DNA of 64,000 nt from Orbus hercynius (GCF_003634275.1 NZ_RBWY01000003.1:186001-250000); one strand, 5' to 3'; positions 50,450-59,379 are shown, counted from the stretch's first letter. Notes: generated by a model from the sequence alone, not told the origin. Numbers and translations are program-made.

Positions 50450-50863
50450 ATGCGTTACAATCGGCCAGATAAACCCGTTGAGCAATCCGCTTTTATCAAA
50501 CATTCCGCATTACGTCATCATGTATACTATCTAATTGGGCAATCTAATGCTTTTTTTATGCTTTGGATCAGCATTATACTGATGTTTGGCGTTATCTGTG
50601 CTCGCCCCAATGAAATTGGGCAAACCGAGTTTTATCGCTTTATTTTTTTCTTACAAAACCCAATTGTGGTTGTGCTCAATAGTTTGGCGTTACTTGCGGC
50701 ATTATATCACTCAATCATGTGGTTCAATTTATTTCCGAATGTGTCTTTGCTAAAGCCGACAGCATCCAAGCAACGAAGTATTTTATTGATAATATCTGTA
50801 TGGCTATTTGCCATCGTTGTGTCTGTAATATTGCTTTTGCTCGTTTTTGGTTATTTTAAATAA
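50450..50863 (+). CDS. frdC: FrdC-like fumarate reductase membrane anchor subunit
   Basis: A 137-residue protein (E. coli FrdC 131) with three hydrophobic helices. FLQNPIVVVLNSLALLAAL and YHSIMWFNLFP align with E. coli FrdC, including the conserved His82 equivalent. At the quinone site, E. coli Arg28-Glu29 aligns with Gly-Gln. FrdC normally anchors FrdAB and carries menaquinol oxidation, but here no frdA or frdB is adjacent. I use the ATG at 50450 (GGAA upstream); ATGs at 50435 and 50405 are possible. frdD follows by 9 bp. Confidence 0.8.
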   Translation: MRYNRPDKPVEQSAFIKHSALRHHVYYLIGQSNAFFMLWISIILMFGVICARPNEIGQTEFYRFIFFLQNPIVVVLNSLALLAALYHSIMWFNLFPNVSLLKPTASKQRSILLIISVWLFAIVVSVILLLLVFGYFK

Positions 50864-50872
50864 GGAACAGGT

Positions 50873-51229
50873 ATGATGAAAAATAAGCAACGACAGCTAA
50901 CCAATCCCAATCAATCAGACCCAAGTTTATTCTTAAAACTTTGTGGCTTCTGGGCAGCGATTTTTGCGCCGGCGATGATTGTTATTATTGCTTTTATTAT
51001 TCCGTTTGGCGATGTGATGACGCGTAGTTATATTTTAAAGTTGATGGGCATGCCAGCGGTTAAATTGTTTTTGTTCTTGATGATTAGCCTGCCGATTTGG
51101 TATGGATTGTACCGCGTGTTAGCTGTTTTACATTATTTTAATCTTTACCCGCACCGTGAAAAATTGCTGACTTATGGATTAGCGTTGGCATGGACATTAC
51201 ATGCCGGGTATATTTTATTTATGAGCTAA
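50873..51229 (+). CDS. frdD: FrdD-like fumarate reductase membrane anchor subunit
   Basis: A 118-residue protein, the same size as E. coli FrdD (119), with three hydrophobic helices. The pattern FWAAIFAPAMIVIIAFIIPFG, KLFLFLMISLPIWYGLYRV and an HH-poor final helix matches FrdD, where E. coli has APVMILLVGILLPLG and RVFLFLMIVLPLWCGLHR. An AGGAAC ribosome-binding site precedes the ATG. With frdC it forms an isolated two-gene unit, convergent with manA. Confidence 0.8.
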   Translation: MMKNKQRQLTNPNQSDPSLFLKLCGFWAAIFAPAMIVIIAFIIPFGDVMTRSYILKLMGMPAVKLFLFLMISLPIWYGLYRVLAVLHYFNLYPHREKLLTYGLALAWTLHAGYILFMS

Positions 51230-51242
51230 AGGTGATTATCTG

Positions 51243-51264
51243 GCAATGCTGCTTAGCGTATTGC
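51243..51264. terminator. Weak hairpin between convergent frdD and manA
   Basis: GCAAT-GCT, loop GCTT, AGC-(GT bulge)-ATTGC. Imperfect, with only a short T-run; suggested only because the genes converge here. Confidence 0.3.
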
Positions 51265-51289
51265 TTTAGCTCAGTTTAACGATGATATG

Positions 51290-52486
51290 TTAATTGGTAT
51301 GATTGAATGCTCTGGCGAGCAAACCTTTGCCTTGATAGTCAAATTTACCAGCACAGTAGGCAATAAAAACTGACTCTCCTGCCGTGATAGTCACGCGATT
51401 AGTTACAGTTGATAGTGTCACTTTGCCTTCTAGACAAAAAATAATTTCGGCACTGCGAATGAATTGTGAGCATTGTTGCTCATCGCTATTGATGATTTCA
51501 AACGCAAAATCGTTCACCGGCACGGGAAAATCAACTTTATTATCCTGTTGAACTGGTGTTGTCAGTAATTGCTCAGGTACAATGCTGTGAAATGTTGTGT
51601 TATCAAACAGCTCATCAATATCAATATGTTTACTCGTTAGCCCAGCTCGTAGTACATTATCAGAGTTGGCCATAATTTCTAGCCCAGTCCCTTGCAGATA
51701 GGCATGGGGCGTTTGCGCCTTTAAAAACATCGCTTGATGGGGTTCTAATCGAACGAGATTGAGAATTAAAGGTGAAAATAGCCCACTATCATTTGGGTAT
51801 TGTAAGGCCATGTTTTTGATTGTTGTAAACGCAATCTCATGTTTATGTTCAATACTGGATAACAAGGCGGATATTGCGTGTTGCTTCTCATCATAATTTA
51901 AAGACAATATGCTATGAAAAAACGTCTTTAACCCATTATCCGTACGATCGTTTGCAAAGGTCTGAATATATTTCTCAAGCACTGGAATCGTTAATTGTGT
52001 GAATAATTCGATAATTTCAGCTATTGGCCGAAATCCATTCATCGCCCAAAATGGCGTTAAGGCATAGATTAACTCCGGTTTATGATTCGCATCTTTGTAA
52101 TTTCGCGTAGCTGAATCTAAAGGGATACCTAATTGGTTTTCCTTGAGATAACCGAGTTTTGCTTTTGATAATTCTGGGTGCACCTGAACCGATAGTGGCA
52201 TTTGTGCAGACAACACTTTAAATAAATAGGGCAGCCCATGATAACGATGATAGGTTTGTGCGCCAAGTATTGCTAATGGATCGTCAGCAATTAGTTGGTC
52301 GAGTTTTATTTTTGAACCATCGGCGCTTATTGCTGTTGATGTGCCAGCAGGGTGTGCGCCCATCCATATTTCTGCTTGTGGTAGATTGGTTGGATTACTG
52401 ATGTTAAATAGCTCAGACAATGCTGTTTTAGAGCCCCAGTCGTAATTTTTTATGGTGTTATCTAATTTCCACATTGTATATTGCAT
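51290..52486 (-). CDS. manA: ManA, mannose-6-phosphate isomerase (class I)
   Basis: Zinc enzyme that turns mannose 6-phosphate, the product of the mannose PTS, into fructose 6-phosphate for glycolysis. It has 398 residues from the chosen start. The type I signature is seen: metal ligands in VQVHPELSKA (Gln, His), NHKPELIYAL (Glu) and TPHAYLQGTGLEIMANSDN (His, plus active-site Arg in LRAGLTSKH). The ATG at 52486 has GGGGA at good spacing; a reading to 52525 has none. It lies 39 bp downstream of manO in the man locus. Confidence 0.95.
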   Translation of the reverse strand: MQYTMWKLDNTIKNYDWGSKTALSELFNISNPTNLPQAEIWMGAHPAGTSTAISADGSKIKLDQLIADDPLAILGAQTYHRYHGLPYLFKVLSAQMPLSVQVHPELSKAKLGYLKENQLGIPLDSATRNYKDANHKPELIYALTPFWAMNGFRPIAEIIELFTQLTIPVLEKYIQTFANDRTDNGLKTFFHSILSLNYDEKQHAISALLSSIEHKHEIAFTTIKNMALQYPNDSGLFSPLILNLVRLEPHQAMFLKAQTPHAYLQGTGLEIMANSDNVLRAGLTSKHIDIDELFDNTTFHSIVPEQLLTTPVQQDNKVDFPVPVNDFAFEIINSDEQQCSQFIRSAEIIFCLEGKVTLSTVTNRVTITAGESVFIAYCAGKFDYQGKGLLARAFNHTN

Positions 52487-52525
52487 AGTATTCCCCATAA
52501 GTATTGAAATAGATGGCGATGGCAC

Positions 52526-52900
52526 TTAATTTTTCGGTTTTTTCTTTTTAAAGGCACGAATGATGATATCAAAGAATCCTAATGATCTCACCATTTTAGG
52601 GCCTTCAATATAAACTCGGATTGCCCTTAGCACTTTTTTAGACTCTTTTGATGCGAATGTAAATGAACCATTGCGTTTAGTTTGAATTGTGTAACGAGGA
52701 ATCCATCGACCACCAAACATGACCGATGCGATAACATAGTCGACTTCTTCCCAGGGGATTTGAATATATTTACGGCTATCACGGCTATGGTAGAATTCAA
52801 AAGCCTGATCGCCAACCATGATCTCGCCATATTCGGATAAGCCCATAAAAGCGGTTCCTTTAATAACCAAGTCCACTTTTGTATTTAATGATTGAACCAT
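52526..52900 (-). CDS. manO: ManO/DUF956 family protein of the mannose PTS locus
   Basis: A 124-residue cytoplasmic protein of the DUF956 family, encoded after manXYZ in many Firmicutes and some gammaproteobacteria. Family features include IKGTAFMGLSEYGEIMVGD, FEFYHSRDSRKYIQIPWEE and GGRWIPRYTIQT. It is thought to modulate the Man PTS; recent work in Gram-positive bacteria suggests a plug-like protein for ManYZ, protecting against bacteriocins. The tail is very basic (FKKKKPKN). An intrinsic terminator lies between manZ and this gene, so it may be expressed below the PTS genes. Confidence 0.85.
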   Translation of the reverse strand: MVQSLNTKVDLVIKGTAFMGLSEYGEIMVGDQAFEFYHSRDSRKYIQIPWEEVDYVIASVMFGGRWIPRYTIQTKRNGSFTFASKESKKVLRAIRVYIEGPKMVRSLGFFDIIIRAFKKKKPKN

Positions 52901-52926
52901 TGTTACTCACTTTGATGATAAAGACG

Positions 52927-52953
52927 ATAAAAAAGCCTAGATAAACTAGGCTC
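52927..52953 (-). terminator. Intrinsic terminator between manZ and manO
   Basis: On the minus strand AGCCTAG, loop TTTAT, CTAGGCT, then TTTTT. It lies 24 bp after the manZ stop and would partly separate manXYZ from manO-manA. Confidence 0.8.
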
Positions 52954-52976
52954 TATATTATTATGGTACTAATGAA

Positions 52977-53888
52977 TTATAAAAGACCAATTAGGTGACC
53001 TGCAATACCGACGATAAATAATCCAAGGATGATAGCGATCGGTGACACTTTACGTTTTAATAACCACATGCACAAAAATGTTAACAGTAATGGCATGAGC
53101 CCTGGAATGAGCTGATCTAAGTTATTTTGCAAGGTTGTGACCTTGTCTTGGGTAAGCGCTAAACCTTGTTTAACTTGCAGGAATGCATCTTGTATCCCTT
53201 GACCACCTGCTGGTAATTGATCCCAATCAATAACTGCTTTGGGATCGAGTTTCACCACCGAGATGATTGGCTTAAAGTCAATTGATACCCATCTTTGTAC
53301 CAAAGCGGCTAGCACAAACATACCCAGTATAGAGGCGCCTTTAGTAATTTTTTGCAGTAAACCACCAGACAGATTGTCGGTAATTTTAGAACCGGTACGA
53401 TAACCAAACTCTTGGGTGTACCACATAAAGCCCCAACGAATGATATTCCATAAGACGAAAAATAGAATGGGTCCCATAATATTACCGCTCATGGCAAGTG
53501 ATGCGCCAAGTGCGCCAAGCATAGGTCTGACTGTAAACCAGAATACCGGATCACCAACACCGGCTAAAGGCCCCATCATCCCAACTTTAACCCCTTGAAT
53601 GGCAACATCATCGACAGCCGCGCCATTCGCGCGCTCTTCTTCTAGTGCTAAGGTTACACCTAATATTGGCGAGGCAAGATAAGGATGCGTATTAAAGAAC
53701 TCTAAGTGACGTTTTAATGCCGCAGAGCGATCTTCTTGTGTTTTATACAGCTTTTTAATAGCCGGGATCATAGAAAATGCCCAACCGCCATTTTGCATGC
53801 GTTCGTAATTCCAAGAACCTTGTAAAAAAGTTGAGCGCCACGCAACAGACAGACGATCACCTTTAGTTAGTTTAATTTTTTGTTCCAT
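52977..53888 (-). CDS. manZ: ManZ, mannose PTS IID component
   Basis: Membrane IID subunit of the mannose/glucose/glucosamine phosphotransferase. It has 303 residues. Visible family elements: the N-terminal RSTFLQGSWNYERMQNGGW (split: RSTFLQGSWNYE, MQNGGWAFSMIP), GVKVGMMGPLAGVGDP, and a C-terminal helix before the end. Together with IIC it forms the sugar channel, which is also a phage-lambda and bacteriocin target in other bacteria. It starts 17 bp after manY. Confidence 0.95.
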   Translation of the reverse strand: MEQKIKLTKGDRLSVAWRSTFLQGSWNYERMQNGGWAFSMIPAIKKLYKTQEDRSAALKRHLEFFNTHPYLASPILGVTLALEEERANGAAVDDVAIQGVKVGMMGPLAGVGDPVFWFTVRPMLGALGASLAMSGNIMGPILFFVLWNIIRWGFMWYTQEFGYRTGSKITDNLSGGLLQKITKGASILGMFVLAALVQRWVSIDFKPIISVVKLDPKAVIDWDQLPAGGQGIQDAFLQVKQGLALTQDKVTTLQNNLDQLIPGLMPLLLTFLCMWLLKRKVSPIAIILGLFIVGIAGHLIGLL

Positions 53889-53905
53889 TTTTTATCCTCC
53901 AGTTC

Positions 53906-54706
53906 TTAGTAATCATTTAAAATATCATCAAGTGGATCACCAGTGTTGCCACCGTTCGATGAATTACCACGTTCTGAAAGATTGAGATAAATAAGTGCTA
54001 AAGCAATACCTAAGGCACCAAGTGCAATCAAGGTTAATTGTGATATTGCCGCGACAACAAAACCAATGATAAAAAATGGCCAGACTTCTCTATTTGCCAT
54101 CATGTTAATTACCATCGCATAACCAACAGCAACTACCATACCGCCACCAATAGCCATACCTGTTGTTAACCATTCTGGCATAGAATTTAGTGCTGCTTGC
54201 ACCGCTTCAGCCGGAATAAATATGAGTGCCGTTGCCGGAATTGCGATACGTAATCCCTGTAAACAGATAGCTAAAATTTGTAATAATTCGATTTTGCGAA
54301 TACTACCGTGTTCAGCCGCGGAATCCATCATATGCACGAGTGGAACCGCAATGGTACGCACAATCATCGTTAAGAATAATCCTGCTACAGCAAGTGGAAT
54401 CGCAACCGCGATAGCTGTTGATACACCGGCAACACCTTGACCACTTAATACTAAAATAATGGCCGAGGCAACCGATGCGAGTGCAGCATCGGGCGCGACA
54501 GCGGCACCAATGTTAGCCCATCCTAAGGCAATCATTTGTAATGTACCGCCGAGGATAACACAGGCGGTAAGATTGCCAGTGACTAATCCAATTAGGGTAC
54601 ACGCAACGAGTGGCTGATGGAATTGAAATTGGTCTAAGATGCCTTCCATTCCTGCTAAAAAGGCAACAAATATAACCAATATAATTGAAATAATTGATAA
54701 ATCCAT
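53906..54706 (-). CDS. manY: ManY, mannose PTS IIC component
   Basis: Membrane IIC subunit with about 8-10 hydrophobic helices in 266 residues (E. coli 266). Family features: FQFHQPLVACTLIGLVTGN, GGTLQMIALGWANIGAAVAPD, and LAICLQGLRIAIPATA. It translocates mannose, glucose or glucosamine while IIB phosphorylates them. It lies 15 bp after manX. It ends in a hydrophilic Gly/Asn/Asp tail (NSSNGGNTGDPLDDILNDY), as in E. coli. Confidence 0.95.
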   Translation of the reverse strand: MDLSIISIILVIFVAFLAGMEGILDQFQFHQPLVACTLIGLVTGNLTACVILGGTLQMIALGWANIGAAVAPDAALASVASAIILVLSGQGVAGVSTAIAVAIPLAVAGLFLTMIVRTIAVPLVHMMDSAAEHGSIRKIELLQILAICLQGLRIAIPATALIFIPAEAVQAALNSMPEWLTTGMAIGGGMVVAVGYAMVINMMANREVWPFFIIGFVVAAISQLTLIALGALGIALALIYLNLSERGNSSNGGNTGDPLDDILNDY

Positions 54707-54721
54707 AATTAACCTCTTGAG

Positions 54722-55696
54722 TTATTTTTTTTGCTCAGCTAATTCCGTTTTCGCTTTTTTCAATAATTCATCAAGATTATCTTGTGAGTCATTGGGTACT
54801 TTACGAATATCGAATTTCACATTTTTTTGTTTGAGTTGTTCGAAAGCAGCAATATCATTGTTATCTAATGAAATCACTTTACTTACCACCACTTTACCAA
54901 CAGAGTGCGCCATTGATCCAATATTAAGTTCGTTAATTTCAAGGCCACCATCCATTGCACGTACCACATCTTGCGGGTTTTCAAATAATAGTAATGCTTT
55001 TGTTGCGCCAAAACGCGGATCGTTGGCAACTTCAATGATTTTACTAATTGGAACGACATTAGCTTTTACGCCTGGGGGGGCCGCTTCTTCAATTAATTTT
55101 TTACGCAGAGTATCTTTTGCCACGCCATCGGATACAACAATGATCCGATTTGGATTGGTTGCTTTTGTCCAAGCGGTTGCGACTTGGCCATGTAATAGAC
55201 GAGAATCGACTCGAGCAAGTACGATATTGATTTTACCATTACCAACAACGGTACTCGTTGATGCACGTTCTTTATTGGTTGCGGATTTATCACTCTTTGC
55301 GATAACTGCATTAGTATTAATACCGTCTTTTGCGGGCTCCAGAATTTGTGTTGCAATTTCAAGTGCTGATTCAGATGAAAGCCGAGCGGAATAAGCTTCG
55401 ATAAGCATCGGGAGATTTAAACCAGAAACAATAAGCCATTTACCTTGGTGTGAATCACACAAACCATTAGCCTGATTAAATGGCGTTCCTCCCCATAAAT
55501 CAACTAAAAATAGCACTTCATCTTGATTATCGAAAGTTGCGATTGCATCTTTCATTCTTTCTTTTAAACTTTCAGGACTATCACTTGGGTGTAAAGTAAC
55601 GGCTTTAACGTTTTCTTGTTCACCAAATATCATTGAACCTGATTGTAGAATACCATCAGCAAAGTCACCATGACTTGCCAGGATTATTCCTACCAT
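54722..55696 (-). CDS. manX: ManX, mannose PTS IIAB component
   Basis: Cytoplasmic phosphocarrier of the mannose PTS, taking phosphate from HPr. It has 324 residues: IIA domain 1-130 with phospho-His9 (LASHGDFADG), an Ala/Ser/Lys linker to about 153, and IIB domain 155-320 with phospho-His169 (RVDSRLLHGQVA). An AGGAGG ribosome-binding site precedes the ATG. It is the first gene of manX-Y-Z-(terminator)-manO-manA. The leader contains a CACCG...CGGTG hairpin at 55719-55733. Confidence 0.96.
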   Translation of the reverse strand: MVGIILASHGDFADGILQSGSMIFGEQENVKAVTLHPSDSPESLKERMKDAIATFDNQDEVLFLVDLWGGTPFNQANGLCDSHQGKWLIVSGLNLPMLIEAYSARLSSESALEIATQILEPAKDGINTNAVIAKSDKSATNKERASTSTVVGNGKINIVLARVDSRLLHGQVATAWTKATNPNRIIVVSDGVAKDTLRKKLIEEAAPPGVKANVVPISKIIEVANDPRFGATKALLLFENPQDVVRAMDGGLEINELNIGSMAHSVGKVVVSKVISLDNNDIAAFEQLKQKNVKFDIRKVPNDSQDNLDELLKKAKTELAEQKK

Positions 55697-55892
55697 TTTA
55701 CCTCCTATTTATACACATCACCGATTGGCGGTGTAAATTGTCTGAATTTCAAAATTGTGATGACTTTAATAAAAGTATTTGTTGTACAGCTTTAAATATG
55801 GCATCGCCATTTTTACAACAGATTCACAACTTATACTTATAATATACTCTTTTAAAAGTTAAAATGCTGTTAACTATGTCATAAAACGGCTA
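55697..55892. other. Intergenic region between divergent manX and thrS, manX side
   Basis: Contains the manX ribosome-binding site, a CACCG-ATTGG-CGGTG hairpin (55719-55733) in the manX leader, and a half CRP-like site (TGTGA at 55757-55761). Catabolite control of manX is known in E. coli, but the other half site is not recognisable here. Confidence 0.4.
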
Positions 55893-55921
55893 TTTAAATA
55901 CTGTAAAATAAGTGCTATACT
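55893..55921 (+). promoter_or_regulatory. Putative thrS promoter
   Basis: -35-like TTTAAA (55893-55898), 17-nt spacer, -10 TATACT (55916-55921) with an upstream TGC (extended -10). The predicted start near 55928 gives a leader of about 95 nt that just contains the operator stem-loops. Confidence 0.6.
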
Positions 55922-55932
55922 GCGCGGTCATA

Positions 55933-55994
55933 AAATTTGTATTCAACAGAATTTAAAACTGAGCTTATTATATGTGCGCTTTCGTGTGGCGCAC
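55933..55994 (+). promoter_or_regulatory. thrS translational operator with a tRNA-Thr anticodon-arm mimic
   Basis: Stem-loop 55974-55994: GTGCGC pairs GCGCAC, closed by a U-G pair, leaving the 7-nt loop UUCGUGU. In tRNA numbering this is U33, anticodon CGU at 34-36 and purine 37, a threonine anticodon loop. A second stem-loop at 55933-55954 (AAATTTGT with ACA-(G)-AATTT) lies 19 nt upstream. The two-arm layout resembles the E. coli thrS operator, where ThrRS binds its own mRNA and blocks the ribosome. The ribosome-binding site AAGGA follows at 56012. Confidence 0.75.
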
Positions 55995-56022
55995 CACTGT
56001 AGTAAATCGTTAAGGAATTACC

Positions 56023-57951
56023 ATGCCAATTATTACTCTTCCTGACGGAAGTCAACGTCAATTTGAACAAGCAGTTACTATTCTTGAAGTTGCTCAAAGC
56101 ATTGGAGCTGGGCTTGCTAAAGCCTGCATCGCGGGTGTTGTTAATGGTGAGCGCAAAGATGCTTGTGATTTAATTAACCAAGATGCGACACTTGCCATTA
56201 TTACCGCTAAAGATGATAACGGACTGGAAATTATTCGCCACTCTTGTGCTCATTTGCTCGGGCACGCTATCAAGCAACTTTGGCCAAATACCAAAATGGC
56301 CATTGGTCCAACGATTGATAATGGTTTTTACTACGATGTTGATTTAGATCACACGCTAACACAAGAAGATCTTGATGCGCTTGAAAAGCGTATGTTGGAA
56401 CTGGCTAAAACAAATTATGATGTTGTGAAAAAAGTGGTAACGTGGCAAGAGGCATATGATGTGTTTACACAGCGTAATGAGCCTTATAAATTAGCTATTT
56501 TAGATGAGAATATTGCTAAAGATGCAACGCCGGCTTTATATCATCATCAAGAATATATTGATATGTGTCGCGGTCCTCACGTGCCTAACATGCGTTTTTG
56601 TCATCATTTTAAATTACAAAAAATTGCAGGTGCCTACTGGCGGGGTGATAGTGATAACAAAATGTTACAACGTATTTATGGTACGGCATGGGCGGATAAG
56701 AAACAACTTGATGCATACCTGCAATTTTTAGAAGAAGCCGCTAAACGTGATCACCGCCGTATTGGTAAACAACTTGATTTGTATCATATGCAAGAAGAAG
56801 CACCCGGCATGGTGTTTTGGCATAATGATGGTTGGACTATCTTTAGAGAACTTGAAGCATTTGTACGCTTAAAGTTAAAAGAGTATCAATATCAGGAAGT
56901 AAAAGGTCCATTTATGATGGATCGTGTGCTGTGGGAGAAAACCGGGCACTGGGCAAATTATAAAGATCTAATGTTTACCACATCATCGGAGAACCGCGAA
57001 TATTGCATTAAACCAATGAACTGCCCTGGTCATGTCCAGATTTTTAATCAAGGCTTAAAATCATATCGCGATTTACCATTAAGAATGGCTGAATTTGGTA
57101 GCTGTCATCGTAACGAGCCATCGGGGTCTTTACATGGCTTAATGCGTGTTCGTGGCTTTACGCAAGATGATGCCCATATATTTTGTACAGAAAGCATGAT
57201 TCGCCAAGAAGTGAACAGCTGTATTAAGATGGTTTATGATATGTACAGCACTTTTGGATTTAAAGATATTACTGTTAAGTTATCTACTCGCCCTGAAAAA
57301 CGTATTGGTCGTGAAGAAGCGTGGGATATTGCGGAAAGAGATTTAGCTGAGTGCTTAACTGAAAATGGTATTGAATTTGAGTATCTTCCCGGTGAAGGTG
57401 CATTTTACGGTCCAAAAATTGAATTTACACTTCACGACTGCTTGGGCCGTGCTTGGCAGTGTGGTACGGTTCAGTTAGATTTCATGTTGCCAGATCGCCT
57501 TGACGCCAACTATGTTGGTGAAGATAATGATAGACATACTCCAGTAATGATTCACCGAGCTATTTTGGGATCAATGGAGCGCTTTATCGGTATCTTAACT
57601 GAAAACTGTGCAGGATTTTTCCCTACCTGGCTGGCACCGACTCAAGTGGTGGTGATTAATATTACTGATAATCAAGCGGAATATGTTAAAACGTTAACTG
57701 AGAAACTACAGCAAGCAGGTATTCGCGCCAAGGCTGATCTCAGAAATGAAAAAATGGGTTTTAAAATTCGTGAGCATACTTTAAAACGTGTTCCTTATAT
57801 GTTGGTGTGTGGTGATAAGGAAGTTGAGACCGGAAAAGTTTCAGTTCGTACACGCCAAGGTAAAGATCTTGGTAGCTTTGAAGTCGAACATGTTGTAGAA
57901 TTGCTACAAAACGAAATTCGTACTCGTTCTTTGGATCAAATCGGTGAATAG
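56023..57951 (+). CDS. thrS: ThrS, threonyl-tRNA synthetase
   Basis: Class II synthetase charging tRNA-Thr, with editing of serine. It has 642 residues, exactly the E. coli length. N-terminal TGS domain (1-62), editing domain with His73-SCA-His77, class II catalytic core with [10 protein letters not shown] and the FRNEPSGSL-type motif 2 ([19 protein letters not shown], split: [16 protein letters not shown]), and C-terminal anticodon-binding domain. It leads the conserved cluster thrS-infC-rpmI-rplT-pheM-pheST-ihfA. Confidence 0.98.
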   Translation: MPIITLPDGSQRQFEQAVTILEVAQSIGAGLAKACIAGVVNGERKDACDLINQDATLAIITAKDDNGLEIIRHSCAHLLGHAIKQLWPNTKMAIGPTIDNGFYYDVDLDHTLTQEDLDALEKRMLELAKTNYDVVKKVVTWQEAYDVFTQRNEPYKLAILDENIAKDATPALYHHQEYIDMCRGPHVPNMRFCHHFKLQKIAGAYWRGDSDNKMLQRIYGTAWADKKQLDAYLQFLEEAAKRDHRRIGKQLDLYHMQEEAPGMVFWHNDGWTIFRELEAFVRLKLKEYQYQEVKGPFMMDRVLWEKTGHWANYKDLMFTTSSENREYCIKPMNCPGHVQIFNQGLKSYRDLPLRMAEFGSCHRNEPSGSLHGLMRVRGFTQDDAHIFCTESMIRQEVNSCIKMVYDMYSTFGFKDITVKLSTRPEKRIGREEAWDIAERDLAECLTENGIEFEYLPGEGAFYGPKIEFTLHDCLGRAWQCGTVQLDFMLPDRLDANYVGEDNDRHTPVMIHRAILGSMERFIGILTENCAGFFPTWLAPTQVVVINITDNQAEYVKTLTEKLQQAGIRAKADLRNEKMGFKIREHTLKRVPYMLVCGDKEVETGKVSVRTRQGKDLGSFEVEHVVELLQNEIRTRSLDQIGE

Positions 57952-57995
57952 GCTGATTTGATTTTATTATTGTTATTTGATTGGAGGATTTAGGT

Positions 57996-58535
57996 ATTAA
58001 AGCTGGTAAACGTATTCAAACAACTCGTGCACATAAGATCAATGATGAAATAGCTGCACAGGAAGTCCGATTGACGGGTGTCGAAGGTGAACAGCTCGGT
58101 ATCGTTAGTTTACATGAAGCGATAAAACAGGCTGAAGAACTTTCTTTAGATCTGGTCGAGATTAGCCCTAATGCCGAACCACCCGTTTGTCGTCTTATGG
58201 ATTACGGCAAATTCATCTATGAAAAGAGCAAGGCAACAAAGGAACAGAAGAAGAAACAAAAAGTTGTTCAGGTTAAGGAAATTAAATTCCGACCTGGTAC
58301 AGATGAAGGTGACTATCAGGTAAAACTCCGCAGCCTGATTCGCTTTCTTGAAGATGGTGATAAAGCCAAAGTTACACTACGATTCCGTGGTCGTGAAATG
58401 GCTCACCAACAGCTAGGCGCTGAAATGCTTGATCGCATTAAAGATGATTTAGCTGATTTGGCTGTCGTTGAATCGTTTCCAACTAAGATTGAAGGACGTC
58501 AAATGATTATGGTGCTTGCACCGAAGAAGAAATAA
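57996..58535 (+). CDS. infC: InfC, translation initiation factor IF-3 (AUU start)
   Basis: IF-3 checks start codons and keeps 30S subunits free. The reading frame has no ATG at its start. ATT at 57996 lies 8 nt after a strong GGAGG (57983-57987) and gives IKAGKRIQ (fMet-initiated), aligned with E. coli MKGGKRVQ, whose infC also starts at AUU. The 179-residue product is near the E. coli length (180). AUU is a poor start that IF-3 itself rejects, giving autoregulation. A TTG at 57981 has no upstream ribosome-binding site and would place GGAGG inside the gene. Confidence 0.96.
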   Translation: MKAGKRIQTTRAHKINDEIAAQEVRLTGVEGEQLGIVSLHEAIKQAEELSLDLVEISPNAEPPVCRLMDYGKFIYEKSKATKEQKKKQKVVQVKEIKFRPGTDEGDYQVKLRSLIRFLEDGDKAKVTLRFRGREMAHQQLGAEMLDRIKDDLADLAVVESFPTKIEGRQMIMVLAPKKK

Positions 58536-58624
58536 TAAGGTTTTAGCAAGTTTACTGTTATTTTTTTGATAATTGTAACACCTTTTATTTTATATCATTA
58601 ACAATGCGGATGTGGAAGTATATT

Positions 58625-58822
58625 ATGCCAAAAATTAAAACTGTACGAGGCGCAGCAAAACGCTTCAAAAAAACAGCTTCTGGTGGGTTTAAACACAAGC
58701 AAGCAAACAAGAGTCATATCTTAACTAAGAAATCGACAAAACGTAAACGTCATCTACGTGGTCTTACCATGGTTTCAAAGGGTGATTTAGGTTTAGTCAA
58801 AGCGTGTATTCCACACGTTTAA
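58625..58822 (+). CDS. rpmI: Ribosomal protein bL35
   Basis: A 65-residue 50S protein, the E. coli length: [17 protein letters not shown] and [16 protein letters not shown] are diagnostic. The ATG at 58625 has GGAAG six bases upstream; an in-frame GTG/ATG reading from 58604 is not conserved. In E. coli, L20 represses rpmI translation through folded mRNA reaching into infC. The 89-bp infC-rpmI gap with T-rich runs here was not folded in detail. Confidence 0.97.
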   Translation: MPKIKTVRGAAKRFKKTASGGFKHKQANKSHILTKKSTKRKRHLRGLTMVSKGDLGLVKACIPHV

Positions 58823-58826
58823 TTAA

Positions 58827-59198
<372 letters not shown>

Positions 59199-59206
59199 TG
59201 TTTGGA

Positions 59207-59240
59207 TTGAGGCCGAGTTATTTCGGCCTCAATTTTATTT
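59207..59240 (+). terminator. Intrinsic terminator after rplT
   Basis: TTGAGGCCGA, loop GTTATT, TCGGCCTCAA, then TTTTATTTT. A perfect 10-bp stem just after rplT, before the pheM leader. Confidence 0.88.
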
Positions 59241-59268
59241 TGATAATAAATGTGGACTAGTTGATTAT

Positions 59269-59313
59269 ATGAATGCAGTTTTTTTTCGTTTCTTTTTTAG
59301 CTTAATGAAATGA
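59269..59313 (+). CDS. pheM: PheM, phenylalanine leader peptide
   Basis: A 14-codon frame reads MNAVFFRFFFSLMK, with five Phe codons, and aligns with E. coli PheM ([14 protein letters not shown], also 14 residues). It lies directly upstream of pheST and its attenuator. The ribosome stalls here when charged tRNA-Phe is low. Too short for automatic gene finders. Confidence 0.93.
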   Translation: MNAVFFRFFFSLMK

Positions 59314-59379
59314 GTTCATTTTGAGGCAGAATGAAAACGAAAACGAATTGTAAAGGCCTCAGTTAGAGGCTTTTTTTTT
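59283..59379 (+). promoter_or_regulatory. pheST attenuator
   Basis: Terminator stem: GCCTC (59356-59360), loop AGTTA, GAGGC (59366-59370), followed by nine T residues. Antiterminator: TGAGGC (59322-59327) can pair with GCCTCA (59356-59361). Protector: TTTTCGTTT within the leader (59283-59291) can pair with AAACGAAAA (59335-59343). Stalling at Phe codons would free the antiterminator. Classic amino-acid-type attenuation. Confidence 0.88.

Noticed and set aside
54639-55394. 251-codon open frame antisense to manX/manY
   Set aside because: Opposite two conserved PTS genes, with a Ser/Leu-rich product and no ribosome-binding site; a shadow frame.
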